Positions 1-11,481 of a stretch of DNA of 64,000 nt are shown in pieces; the first letter of the stretch is position 1; each line of letters opens with the position of its first letter. The DNA comes from Acholoe squamosa (Eukaryota > Annelida > Polychaeta > Phyllodocida > Polynoidae). The notes below the pieces were generated by a model that worked only from the letters and a program-made list of their open reading frames with translations, searched no databases and was not told where the DNA came from. A program made the translations under genes and the position numbers. Location: the NCBI GenBank assembly GCA_949317995.1, contig OX439035.1, forward strand, positions 78,909,459-78,973,458, read 5' to 3'.

Positions 1-1376
1 ACTATGGTCTCTGTGTTTACAGTTAAAAGTAAGAGTGTTGTGATAGGCAATTGTACAATTCAAGGATAATCAGGTCGTGCTCTGAGAGGCATGTAGAAAG
101 GCCGTGGCTGGTCATGCCGTCTAATAGGGTTGTCACGCAGTTCTACTGGTAAATCTATCTATAGACAAGGTGCCCTATAGCCCCCACACACATACACTCA
201 TGGATATCATGGAAGTTTAGACTCTACCTGAGGGACTATATGAGTAAACAGTCTTGTAATGGGACACTTTCTGTTCCTTTACTTAAGCCATCTCAAAATG
301 GTATAGGTGGATGCTTGTATTGATTACACATAAAATAGGTCATAATTAGCGCGGCGACTCTAAGTCCTACTAGTGAGACTTGTAGACTAGTCAATGGTTC
401 AGAGTCGCCACGGTGTAAGGGATAGGGGAGCCCTGATTTCTATTTTCGTTCACTGTTCTTCTCCTATGGACTATTTTGGCACAATATTGAGGCATTGTTA
501 TCAGCATATGTATGTACTAATGGTAGATAACTTGTTTTTGTGATATATGTTTATTTTGGGTTTTATGATTAGATTAGACATTTCAGCTCCTGGAGCTCTA
601 TGGAAGATTAGCATAAGACAAAATTAAGATTCACCAATACATCTCTGTAGGCTTTATCTGATAATTCTGTGGTCTGAAATTGCTGTATATATGTACTAAA
701 GGTTTCATCTCACGGGGTTATGGTACATTTGGATCATATATTCTGTATTTGAAGAAGATATTTACTGTTTAGAATCTCTATAAATCTCTATGGAGAGACA
801 AATGCTAAACTTGGTGTACCCTGTCTACAGAGGGGAGGGGGTTACCAGTTTGGTGGGGAGGGGGTTGTGACCAGCTGTATGCTGTTGGGGTTGGTAAGAC
901 TGCCACACACAACCCTAGTCATTCTGGGGTCCTTGGTGCATATGGTTCTGGGTCATTTAACATGCCCACCTCTACCATTTGTAGTGGTCATCTATGGGCA
1001 GGCAGAACTTCTCGGTAGTAGACCTAGTAGTACAAGGCAGCACAAGAGTTACAGGGTGAGCCAGATGGTACAACCTTTAATTGCCTTTGAAGTTAGCTTT
1101 CCTATTATTCTATCACTAGACACAAGATTACAAGTTGCCGCGCTATGTCTCACAGGTCTATTCTCTACTATTCTATTAAAATCTACAACACTACGGTTTT
1201 ATTAGGCATGTGCTCCATTACTAGTAGTAGGCACAAGAGAGTGCCGAAATGCATAGTGTCCCAGTTTTGGTCTTTTAACACCATACAACTGAGACTGCAG
1301 GCTCACTGCATGGTAGGGATCAAACAGCCAGCTATATAGCATACCTATACAGATCTATACATGTAAGCATTCCGAA
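1..1376. other. Non-coding stretch, no gene seen
   Basis: AT-rich sequence without a convincing coding region. The open frame at 867-1205 has no recognisable domain. A weak 9-base inverted pair (GGCGACTCT / AGAGTCGCC) lies near 353-410. No promoter could be assigned to the THAP exon that follows. Confidence 0.5.
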
Positions 1377-1619
1377 ATGCCAGAAAAATGTTGTGCATGG
1401 AACACATGCAAGAGTGATTCAAGATACTGGTCTAAAGAGCACATGGAGTTTTTTAGATTACCCAAACCAAACTTGCCTATTGACCCCATGGATCCAGTAA
1501 CCAAGCAATGTCTTGAATGGATCAAAGCCTGTAGTAAACCAGATGATAGACTGTATCTAAATCGGGTTGCAGAGGATTACAGAAAAAAACCCACAAGATA
1601 TCTTCATTTTTGCTCTAAG
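1377..1619 (+). CDS. THAP-type zinc-finger domain exon (first coding exon, partial gene)
   Basis: 81 codons from an ATG to a good splice donor (AAG|GTGAGT at 1619/1620). Seen: MPEKCCAWNTC at the N-terminus supplies the first Cys pair; an FFRLPKP stretch lies at about residues 22-28 and a CLEW Trp at about 41-44. The exon closes with KPTRYLHFCSK, matching the THAP signature in which CSxHF supplies the last Cys and His. The His-Phe would have to open the next exon, because the frame stops soon after the donor. Known: THAP domains are about 80-90 residue C2CH zinc fingers that bind DNA, found in THAP-family regulators and P-superfamily transposases. Inferred: this is exon 1 of a THAP protein. 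The next exon was not found, so host gene, transposase relic and dead fragment stay open. It lies about 300 bp outside a foldback element. Confidence 0.68.
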
Positions 1620-2333
1620 GTGAGTTAGATTGTGACGAGGGGCCAATTTTTTTTTTTCTTGCACTCTGGCCCCAAAACACACCCCCGCCATTGTTGTTAA
1701 CAAATTATCACTCCCTTTTGTGAAGAGGTGTTTTGTGGATGATTTTTGTTGTCCAACTCATAGAACCTAATGTGACCTTAAGGGGACAAGCTTTTTTATG
1801 GGGCATACTGGAGGTATATAATCCCCCCATATTTTGGCCATAAATTCAAACATAAAAACATTTTCGGTTATTTGGACAGACATTTTTGAGGGTTCCTGAC
1901 CTTTGAATGGAACTCCATGATAGGCCCGGGGCTGATAGGGCCCACCATGCACCCCCCCCCACATCCCAACGCACCAGGTATTTTTCCATCCTTAGGGTCC
2001 CCTGAACAAGATTCAAGATGTTAACATTATCTTGGGATGCACTACTGGTTTTTGCTCATTATCCATGTGCGGGTTCAGACCACTTTTGAGTCAATTTTGC
2101 TACCATGTTCTTCAAGGGGTATGCTCAATCCCTAAGCTGTAAGACTATCTTACCTTGTCTGGATCCTGAAGCTAATGGTCTTGTTGGAAAGAAGACATGA
2201 TAAGCTTTCATTAAGCCCTAATACATGTTTTTAAGTTCAGATTTGAGTGTACCAGACGGTCGGGAAGAAGGAAGATTGAAATCACAAAGTTCCTTTTTTA
2301 ACTGGAAATTTTAAATGCACTCCAGACACATGT

Positions 2334-2518
2334 CGGGCCTCCCTAGCCCACTTAAAAGGGTCTATTTCTCCTCTTTCCTATCCCCTCGGGATGTGTGTGG
2401 TGCACATATGCGCGGGCACTGACACATTCCCCTGTGAAATTGTGTAATGTAATTCTCGCCATGAATATGACCTTAGTTGTCGAAATGGCGTTAAACATCT
2501 ATTACTCACTCACTCACT
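2334..2518 (+). mobile_element. SINE family copy 1 (full length)
   Basis: A 185 bp unit beginning CGGGCCTCCCTAGCCCAC and ending in a (TCAC)n-type tail, flanked by a perfect 16 bp direct repeat CACTCCAGACACATGT at 2318-2333 and 2519-2534. Four more copies lie in this window (18713, 25398, 44995, 52545), all on + and each with its own target duplication. The conserved 3' part reads ATATGACCTTAG then GGCGTTAAACATC. No clear tRNA A/B boxes were found in the 5' part, so the head type is unknown. Confidence 0.85.
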
Positions 2519-2656
2519 CACTCCAGACACATGTATAAAACTTGCTCTTATCCCCATCTAACCATAATATCTAATGTGATCTACGTAGGCCAAACCTTTC
2601 TGAGTAATATGAGACATTTTGCAGCATCTAAATCGATGCTTTCTATGCTAAATCTT

Positions 2657-3153
2657 TAACTCAAAAAGCAAGTTATAAGGAGACACCCTGGGGCCCTGCA
2701 CTTTCAGTCATTTTGGTGGTGCGAATGTGTTTAAAAAAAAAAAAAAAAGAATATTTGTATATAAGAGGCAGAATTACTTAATGAATTTGTAGTGCCATTA
2801 AAGGAGGAGATGTAGGGGTCTCGCAGGAAAAGGTATTTCATTACAAAGTTTTGTAAATTTTGAGAAATTGTCAATATTGTACAGACTCAGTTGGTTGGCA
2901 GCCATAAGACGCTTTTTGCCTCCAATGGTGAAGGTATATGATGTTGATCCATGTATCAACTTTCCCGCCTTTTTGGGCAATGTGGTGCAAATAATGCAGT
3001 TTTGGCGGGAGTTATGCGAATAGTGGCTTGGTGGTGTGAATAACCTGGGTAAGGGAGTGCTGATGCAACAGGATGAGTGCACAACTCATGGGAGCCAATC
3101 ACAGGCTTTTCACTTTTCGAGTTATCAGCAATTTACATTGCTGCATTATATTT
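2657..3153. mobile_element. Non-autonomous TIR element, copy A
   Basis: 497 bp segment shared with 49951-50611. The left end is TAACTCAAAAAGC and the right end holds CTTTTCGAGTTA, giving short inverted termini around AACTCGAAAAG. The uninterrupted foldback arm sequence (right arm and unit 2) shows the insertion point, next to a TTTAT target. A 94-codon minus-strand frame (2798-3082) is kept in both copies but resembles no known transposase. Confidence 0.7.
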
Positions 3154-4280
3154 ATCAATTCTCCTGACTTATGTAAAAAAGGGTAAAGGGTGCTGATTAA
3201 GAATATATGTGTTTCTACTTCATAAAATTTAATGGCGAGGCTGTATATGGCTGAAAATCAAAATGGCCGACAATAGATTCAAATGTCACTTTGAATTACA
3301 TTTATGTGCAGTCTAGAAAGTATCCGGTCGGGAAGACGGAAGATTGAAATCACAAATTTCCCATTTTTAATTGAAAATTTTAAATGCACTCCAGATACAT
3401 GTATTAAACTTGCTCTTATCCCCATCTAACCATAATATCTAATGTGATTTATGAAGGCCAAACCTTTCTGAGTAATATAAGACATTTTGCAGCATTCCTT
3501 GTTGACTATGACCCACGTTATTGCCCTGGAAGCAAAGACAATACCTTGAGCCAATATGATGCTGTTCCATTTCAATAATCTCCCCCTTTATCTAAATGGA
3601 TGTTTTTTCCATGCTAAATGTTTATCAATTCTCCTGTCTCTTATGTAAAAAAGGGTGCTGATTAAGAATATATGTGTACCTACTTCATAAAATTTAATGG
3701 CGAGGCTGTATATGGCTGAAAATCAAAATGACCGACAATAGATTCAAATGTCACTTTGAATTACATTTATGTGCAGTCTAGAAAGTATCTGGTGCATCCT
3801 ACCCCCTATAAATCAGCTTAGTAGAATACAGTGGTGCTTTTGTTTTGTTGCTAGGTGCTGTGGTTGTCTAGGAACAGTAGCTTTGCATAGCAACCAAGCC
3901 TGAAAATTTGCTCGAATGTGCATATCTGCATGGTTTCCTTTCAGCAACATACTCCCCTGATGTAAACTTGCATATAACTCTTCTGTGACTTCCATCATAG
4001 ACTAGGAATATAGGTGATAAAAGGTTGCTAGGTTGTGTGGTGGCCTAGCAATAGCAGTTTTGCATAGCAAAAATGCCTAGATTCATACCTTTAGGCATAT
4101 ACTATGTCTTGTGCATAGTCTTCCCTCAAGGACATAGTTCACTGTTTTCAAATTGCATATAGCTCCCTTGTGCACATCGCACAGTATGAACATGGTTGCT
4201 ATGAAAGTGGTTGCTATGGTATGTGGTTGCCTAGCAACTGCAGCTTTAGATACAAGCCCATATCAAAATGGCCCATTTCT

Positions 4281-5299
4281 CGCCTCAGTAGTAGTAGTGT
4301 AGGTTGTGAAAAGGAACCTTGATGGTGAAGGGCACTTGGGAAAAAATAACCTCCCTGCCCTATCTCTAACTTGAGCTGGGATAGATAAATGAATTGCAAC
4401 AACCACAACCCTTACATCAGCCTAACACATATTAACTACCTTGTTCTTGTGTTATTGTGACCAATAATTTCACACAACTAGACTGATTTTCTGGGATTGA
4501 TCTTCTCTTAACCCAGCCAGACTCTCACTGACCACTTCAGAATCCTAATACTGTAGGTTTACTTTCAAAAATTATCTGTCATTTGAGGTCTGTTCAATGA
4601 TCTTAGCACTGTTCATCCCCAGTAAGGGTAAGTAAGCCTGTAGTTCCTATCCAGATCTCTGTTCTATTTGAACAATGCTCTAGCATAATCATGACTATAG
4701 ATCCTGGGGAATAGTTCACTTGAACTCAACTAGAGGGAGCTTGAGATCTCCAATCACACTTTATATTCCAAATATCTGTATAGAAGAGACAGGTAAAGCA
4801 TTGGGGTGATAGGGTGTCCCTTGTGAGTGAGGGCGAAAAACGGGATGATTGACTGGTAACTTCTTGTATCATGTCTCCAATTTACAGGCAGGTTGGAAAT
4901 ATTCTAGAATGGCTAGCTTGATCTTAATAGCTACTTATTCCTTTGTCCCTATCTGTCAGATGTCATTGATAGTGGTCACACATCCAATAGACCCCCCATT
5001 AAGTATTCTGTCAATTTGCAGTTTTGTATCCATCACAGCCATTCAACATGCTATGCTTTTTTTTCCTCTCCCACATTAATCAAACCTTCCTGCAAAATCA
5101 ATTACTGAGCTAGTGGTCAAGTCTGTGATTGCTGTTTAAAAAATTGAATAGATGACTTGGCACTGTGGTGAGCAGCTAAATGTTTAAACTAAATCTAAAA
5201 TTTGTATGGAACAATGAGCTTTTTCACTACTACTAAACTTTGAAAGATGGCTATCAATTGTCAAATGCAGGAAGATGATTTCCAGTCATAGGATCCATG

Positions 5300-5337
<38 letters not shown>

Positions 5338-6089
5338 CTGCAGATTAAAGTGTAGGTGAAAGAAGTACAACAGTAGCTTCAGGTGCTTTCTAGATATGAT
5401 AGGAGCAATTTTTACAATATGGATGACACTTCCCTCTTCTATAAGCCAAACCAAACCATCACCATGTCCACTGTGAGTGATGTGGAATGGTAGAAGATAC
5501 TTAAGGTCTGTATGCCAGTGGACTTCAGTAGTATTATCAGGGTCAACTAGTAATTCACTACACCATGTGTTTGGGATAATGAACTATGACAGATCAACAT
5601 GCCTTCTCAGAAGTGTTCAGCAGCATAATCCCCACCTGTTGGTATCACACTGCTATGAGAGAAGTTGAACCAGAATGTAATGTTCAGAGATATGTAAGGA
5701 TGGATAACACTGGGCCTAATGCTCTGAAGAAGTAACAGATGAGAGAATATCCTGAGAATTGTAGGCTGCCCAAGCCTTTGGGATAATCAATAAGGCATGC
5801 AGTACATGACAGTGATTCCAGGAATTTAATATGGGAGGGGGAGAGTTGTTAGGAATTATAATCCTGTGTAATCATGGATGATCTGAGATACATATGCATG
5901 GATATGTTTATACAAAATAACACAGGGTGTTGATGTAGCAAATATTTTATCATATTAGCATTATATCATTATTTGGTCTCTGTCAATTGGATGATTTTAA
6001 AAGGTAGACTAACATCAAGCACATGACCTTGCAACCTGTTATATGCTGAGGTGTGCACAGGGGAGCTATACATACAAGTTCTCGAGGCG
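4281..6089. other. Unpaired spacer of the foldback element
   Basis: 1.8 kb without recognisable coding capacity. Short frames at 4849-5079 and 5477-5668 have no domain. It contains a (GA)n microsatellite at 5300-5337. If the element were autonomous, a transposase would be expected here; none is seen. Confidence 0.5.
5300..5337. repeat. (GA)n microsatellite
   Basis: Short run of GA with GACA variants. Confidence 0.9.
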
Positions 6090-7921
6090 AGACCATACAC
6101 TTATCTGTGGCTATCTGCATAGATTTGGACATAGGGTTCTATATAAAGCTGCAGTTGCTAGGCAACCACATGACATAGCAACCATTTACTACCTATGTTC
6201 ATACTGTGTGATGTGCACAAGGGAGCTATATGCAATTTGAAATCAGTGAACTATGTCCTTGAGGGGAGACTATGCACAAGACATAGTATATGCCCAGAGA
6301 TGTCAGACCTTAAGAGGTCCATCTATTTTCAGATGTTAAAACTTTCCCAAAAGTCAGACATCTAAGAGGCTTCTTCCATCTTGTGGTCATAATATAGATA
6401 GAGGGAATTACATTAATCATAGATACCCTTACCACATGCCCTTTCTACTTCTATGGAGCATAAGGCTGAGCAGAGTTCAGGTTTCAGCAGGTGAAATAAG
6501 TATGCCTTGTGCTGCCCTCTAGCCTTTTCTAGACAAACCACCTTTTAGAGATCAGAGGATCTCTGAAATCTCATTTCAGAGGACATGAATCTTAGCTGGC
6601 TTCTGTTTGGCTAAAATTCAAATGCAGTCTTTTAATTGTTTTTCTATCACCATCCAATGTAGAGGTGGTTTTAAAGGTTTTTAATGAGGGGAACAGGTTG
6701 AAATGAAGATGAGATGGGTGCTTTTGGTATAATAAATTGAGAGAAATGGGTGCTCTGCTAACACCCAAAAATTTCAGAGGTTGAGCCCATACCCAACTGA
6801 CATCTCTGATATGCCTAAAGGTATGAATCTAGGCATTGTTGCTATGCAAAACTGCTATTGCTAGGCCACCACACAACCTAGCAACCTTTTATCACCTATA
6901 TTCCTAGTCTATGATGGAAGTCACAGAAGAGTTATATGCAAGTTTACATCAGGGGAGTATGTTGCTGAAAGGAAACCATGCAGGTATGCACATTCGAGCA
7001 AATTTTCAGGCTTGGTTGCTATGCAAAGCTACTGCCGCTAGGCAACCACAACACCTAGCAACAAAACAAAAGCACCACTGTATTCTACTAAGCTGATTTA
7101 TAGGGGGTAGGACCCACCAGATACTTTCTAGACTGCACATAAATGTAATTCAAAGTGACGTTTGAATCTATTGTCGGTCATTTTGATTTTCAGCCATATA
7201 CAGCCTCGCCATTAAATTTTATGAAGTAGGTACACATATATTCTTAATCAGCACCCTTTTTTACATAAGAGACAGGAGAATTGATAAACATTTAGCATGG
7301 AAAAACATCCATTTAGATAAAGGGGGAGATTATTGAAATGGAACAGCATCATATTGGCTCAAGGTAGTGTCTTTGCTTCCAAGGCAATAACATGGGTCAT
7401 TTTCAACAAGGAATGCTGCAAAACGTCTCATATTACTCAGAAAGGTTTGGCCTACATAAATCACATTAGATATGGTTAGATGGGGATAAGAGCAAATTTT
7501 ATACATGTATCTGGAGTGCCTTTAAAATTTTCAATTAAAAATGGGAAATTTGTGATTTCAATCTTCCATCTTCCTGACCGTCTGGTACACTCAAATCCGA
7601 ACTTAAAAACATGTATTAGGGCTTAATGAAAAGCTTATCATGTCTTCTTCCCAACAAGACCAATAGCATCAGGATCCAGACAAGGTAAGATAGTCCTAGA
7701 GCTTAGGGATTGAGCATACCCCTTGAATAACATGGTAGCAAAATTGACTCAAAAGTGGTCTGAACCCGCACATGGATAATGAGCAAAAACCGGTAGTGCA
7801 TCCCAAGATAATCAATGTTAACATCTTGAATCTTGTTCAGGGCCTTAGGATCGAAAAAATACCTGGTGCATTTGGATGGGGGGGGGGGTGCATGGTGGGC
7901 CCTATCAGCCCCCGGCCTGTG
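6090..7921 (-). repeat. Right inverted arm of the foldback element
   Basis: Reverse complement of the left arm. Subrepeat cores of the type GCTAGGCAACCACA occur near 6164, 6858 and 7037. After subtracting the 521 bp insertion at 6295 the spacings are about 173 and 179 bp, i.e. a diverged tandem array of a ~175 bp unit. A 61-codon frame at 6911-7096 mirrors one at 3813-3998 on the other strand, simply because the arms match. Confidence 0.75.
6295..6808. mobile_element. hAT-like MITE inserted in the right arm
   Basis: 514 bp with inverted ends CAGAGATGTCAG / CTGACATCTCTG and a direct repeat ATATGCC at 6288-6294 and 6809-6815. The left arm keeps the uninterrupted site (near 4097), which confirms the insertion. 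CAGNG ends with a 7-8 bp duplication fit the hAT superfamily. No coding capacity. Confidence 0.82.
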
Positions 7922-8841
7922 ATGCTTGAGCAGTGTGAGACTGGGAGGTCCACATGTTTGTACAAAGATAGACCTAAAGTATATGACCAATACACAGTGC
8001 AGACAGTGTTGCAGTTTACCTGAATCTACCCTTCTACCTGCATGCACCACCCCAGACCAGCAGTGTTTGTTCCCCAATCAGGTAGGCTAGTTATAACTAC
8101 TCAACCCCAAATAGAACGCCGCAGGACCCTTATTAGCTTAATTTCAACCACAACATGCCTGTAAGCGCTGTTTAATAAATTCACGCGAACCTTATGGAGA
8201 CATAATGACATGCCTAAGATGGCCAAAATTTTAGGCTCTAAATAATTCCTCTTTATAGGGTCTACCACTATTCCCCAAGTATAAGGGGCACCCTATGTGG
8301 AGGCCAGTGCTACTAGGCGCACCTACAGTCATAAAATGTACCCTGTAGGCCACTTTAGTACAAGATGTACTGATCTATAGCTCACATAGCCATTATCAGC
8401 TGGGGGCCGCCATTAGACCCCGATGCCACTATGACTAACACCTTCAGCCCCCGACTCAGTATATGCCAGGGATGCCTCCCATTGGTCAATAATACAATAG
8501 CCATGTGCCGTATAGTTTATAATCCTTACGTATAAAGCACACCCCTAAGACTTAGTATAAGGCACACCAGGGGTGCATCCCTGCATAAAGCCTGTGCGTT
8601 ATATGCGAGGTATTTTCTTTAAGAGTCCTCCAGAATGGTTGAATCAAATAGGAAATGTACTAGAGAAATGTGGCAAAACCCTTACCAAGAAAGATCTAGA
8701 ACCTCACAGCAAAATTCAATATAAAATATGAAAGCTATTGAAAATTGTGATGCATTATTTTCTAACCCAATATTAGGAAAGAAAACAGCAAATAAGTGAC
8801 TTTCCAGTACATTGCCTCTTTAATTTGACCCTTTGACCTTA
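7922..8841. other. Non-coding stretch, nothing seen
   Basis: No credible exon, RNA gene or repeat beyond simple AT-rich sequence. Confidence 0.45.
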
Positions 8842-9142
8842 GGCCACACCAAAAAAATAAGTTGGTCTATGGATTTCCCTATCCATATTTTTTAGGAAAT
8901 ACAAATTTTTTTTCTTTGAAAAAAATCTCATCTACGGATTTCGCTCGCTTCACTTTCTACAAGTTTTCTCTTTGTGATGTTTGGCAATATTTTTTAAAAA
9001 ATAAAACTTTTTCGCTCACCTCACTTTTCCAGCAAGGAGAATCCATTGGACGCCAAAAATTCTTTTAAAAAAAAATTCACTCGCTCGCACCATTTTTTTC
9101 AAAACCAAAATCCATAGACCAACTTCTTTTTTTGGTGTGGCC
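8842..9142. mobile_element. PIF/Harbinger-like MITE with TTA target duplication
   Basis: 301 bp. Inverted ends of about 38 bp begin GGCCACACCAAAAAAA and close TTTTTTTGGTGTGGCC, each followed inward by a segment including TGGTCTATGGATTT or its complement. TTA flanks both sides (8839-8841, 9143-9145). A 3 bp TWA duplication with GG-starting ends is typical of PIF/Harbinger. The interior is T/A-rich with two further CGCTCGC-type motifs and no gene. Confidence 0.85.
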
Positions 9143-10542
9143 TTATAAGCATCGTTTAGATATAGGGAAGGGAGTGGTGATCGTATTGAATGCCTCGTCA
9201 GAATTACATGGTCCTTATAACGCGCCCCTCATCAAACTCCCCACCCTACCCTTACAGAAGCACACTTTTAACATCTACAGGAGGATCTGAGTATTGCACA
9301 CAGATCGAGTGATGGTGTACGTACATGTATTGGCAGCTTTAATAGTACTCGCTTCCAGGTTGCATCAGAACAATCTAATGGCGAATTCCAGTACACAGTT
9401 CAAATGGTCCTTCATGGAAATTCATTGAATCTGACCAAAAGAGGGGAGTGTATTTAAGGAATTATGTTGGTACATGTATTAGGCAGCAGTTAATAAAAGA
9501 AACTCCTCTAGTAATGGATTAATAATGTACATATATATTGATCGGCATCTGTTGCCTATTTTACTTGTGTAAACTGTTAAAATATTGATGATTGTTCCAA
9601 CATGTGTATGTGGATGGGGCATGTGGTTCTAGTTTAGATAATTTAGCCCTAATACCCTGCTAAGCCAATGGAAACGGAGCTAACGCGCTGGGAACGTGGC
9701 ATCGAATTGAATGTAATTCTCTACCATCAGACCCAATAAATACCTGCTCAACCAGTCTTCCTTCCCCATCAGGCTTCTATAGGGCCACTGATGAAATCTC
9801 AAGAAATAACACACCACCTGGTTTCAATTTCAGAATTGATGAGTGTGAATGTAATGAATGTAGTTTGGATGGAATCTTGGTCTTGAGATTATTTAATATA
9901 ATGATTTAGCACCGCTTCACCCCATCGCCATTACAAGATTGCAAGTCAAGCATTATAGGTGAATTAGGTGTGCTGGGAAATGAAATCCTCACTGATCAAT
10001 TCCCTGTAAGGTTGACTTTTTACCCAACTGTGCAACCTAATCAATGTACCAGTACCACAGATTTACAGCCTGTGTGTCCCCCTGGAGTAACATCTAGAGG
10101 TACATGTAGTACAAGAAGTAGAACCTTATCAAATAGCAGGAAGCATATATGGGTCAGGTCGCCAGAAAGCAGTAGATTTTGTGTTTTTGGGGTCATTTTG
10201 GACTCTCATGGCTCTGGAGAAAGAAGTAGCAAACCAATCTTATCTTGAATAGTCTCATTTGATAGAGGGCACTTAGGGCTATCAGAAAAATGTGGAATTG
10301 TGGTCATCCATCAAATACTCCCAGACTTATAGCCTGCTGGAGTGAAAAAAACGGCCAAATTTGTTCTTTTTTGAGTTTTGGTATTTTTTACAAGTGTCCT
10401 GTATTGTATAAAGAACATCTGGAGTATCCCAAGGTTATTTTTTGTATTGTATATGATCATAGGAATCATTCCATGAGGTTTGGACATGTTACTGAGTGAG
10501 AATTTTTCATCATGTGTATTTAAAAATGGAAATCTCTAATTT
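9143..10542. other. Non-coding stretch, nothing seen
   Basis: Open frames at 9970-10248 and 10290-10499 have no recognisable domain and no splice context. Confidence 0.4.
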
Positions 10543-10937
10543 GTAACGTCCGGTACCTAAATCTAAATCAGTTATAAAACATGGAAAAGTGGAGCTTTGA
10601 AGTTTTTGTCATTACCCATATGAAGGGCCTTATTATCCCCTATTTTGTTGAAAAAATGGTGTGTCTATCTGCATTTGTCTCCTTGTGAGAGCAGCTTATG
10701 TGAAATAATTCTGATAAAAGTACCGGACGCTACGTAACGTCCGGTACTTTTATCATCATGTAAGAGGCAGTCTACTGTGGATGTATAACTCAAATTTTGT
10801 TCCACTTTGTAATTGAAGTCAATAATAGACATATTGGCCATGTTATTTTATGTTTGTTATGCATAATGGAACATTCCTATATTACTGAGAGCAACTTTAA
10901 ATACCTCTTATTTCATCATTTTGGTACCGGACGTTAC
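10543..10937. mobile_element. Palindromic element with repeated GTAACGTCCGGTAC motif
   Basis: 395 bp. It starts GTAACGTCCGGTACC (10543-10557) and ends with the reverse complement (10923-10937). In the middle a 42 bp inverted repeat (10713-10754) has 17 bp arms carrying the same motif around an 8 bp centre. A weaker relative ACCGGACA lies near 10968. It looks like a composite of two short TIR elements joined head to head. No target duplication was seen. Confidence 0.65.
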
Positions 10938-11341
10938 ATGACATAAAACCAGCAATAAAAATGGAACCGGACATCCTAAGTTGGTATTTTTTGGTTTTCT
11001 GAGCTGAAGGGATGTCCTTTCACAAATTTGTTAAGGTTATATAAAGTAATTAGAAAATTAATTTTCCAGCCCCTTCAAGGGCAAAATCTTACACTTTCTG
11101 ACGACCTGACCCTTATGCTTCCTGCTATAGGAAGGCAGCAACCCGCCCTGCAACCTCTAAGAGTGGTGCTATTCCTGCAGCACTTAACTAGAGGTGAGAT
11201 TAGATACAAAAGCCTTGCGTCACTCTCCCTGTATTGTACACACTAATCGACTGCCTGGGAGAGTATTAGATCTGAAAGGGGTGTGGGAAGGAGAATGGTG
11301 GCAGAATATTACAGAGCCCCATTATTGTTCACATTCTGCAC

Positions 11342-11481
11342 CAGTGGCGGAATTAGGGGGGGCGCCCCCCCCCCTTCGCCAGTACATAAGAGTTTACCTA
11401 ACTTTTTTTTACCCTAGAATTTAGCCAAAATTAGGGGCTAAATGAGGGGCGCCCCCCTTCAAAATCCTGGATCCGACACTG
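11342..11481. mobile_element. Short hAT-like MITE, GC-rich ends
   Basis: 140 bp. Inverted ends CAGTGGCGGA / TCCGACACTG lead into runs of G and C (GGGGGGCGCC type). Direct repeat CTGCAC flanks it (11336-11341, 11482-11487). Non-coding; open frames across it read through low-complexity sequence. Confidence 0.68.

Larger units (their letters stand above)
2257..3792 (+). repeat. Tandem duplication inside the left arm (2 units)
   Basis: Unit 1 is 2257-3324 and unit 2 is 3325-3792; both begin CGGTCGGGAAGA and end near GTCTAGAAAGTATC. Unit 2 is 468 bp and uninterrupted. Unit 1 is the same block with a SINE plus target duplication (201 bp) and a TIR element (497 bp) inserted, and about 98 bp lost near 2627. 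The right arm has only one unit (about 7115-7582), so the duplication happened in the left arm after the element formed. Confidence 0.75.
1921..4280 (+). repeat. Left inverted arm of the foldback element
   Basis: Pairs with the right arm at 6090-7921. It is longer than the right arm because it contains a 468 bp tandem duplication, a SINE and a 497 bp TIR element. Subrepeats with TTGCTATG and GCTAGGCAACCACA-type cores occupy about 3830-4260. Confidence 0.75.
1921..7921. mobile_element. Foldback-type element with long inverted arms
   Basis: A block near 1921-4280 recurs in inverted orientation at about 6090-7921, leaving a 1.8 kb unrelated spacer. Both outer ends share a GC-rich segment (GGCTGATAGGGCCCACC and a C/G run) and homology stops abruptly outside it. 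The arms contain 2-3 copies of a ~175 bp subrepeat, an architecture known from foldback elements such as Galileo. No transposase is visible in the spacer, so it looks non-autonomous. No clear target duplication was found; TGAT occurs just outside both ends. Later insertions sit in both arms. The exact ends are uncertain by a few bases and the superfamily is unassigned. Confidence 0.72.

Noticed and set aside
3813-7096. Matching 61-codon frames on opposite strands (3813-3998, 6911-7096)
   Set aside because: They match only because they sit in the two arms of the foldback repeat.
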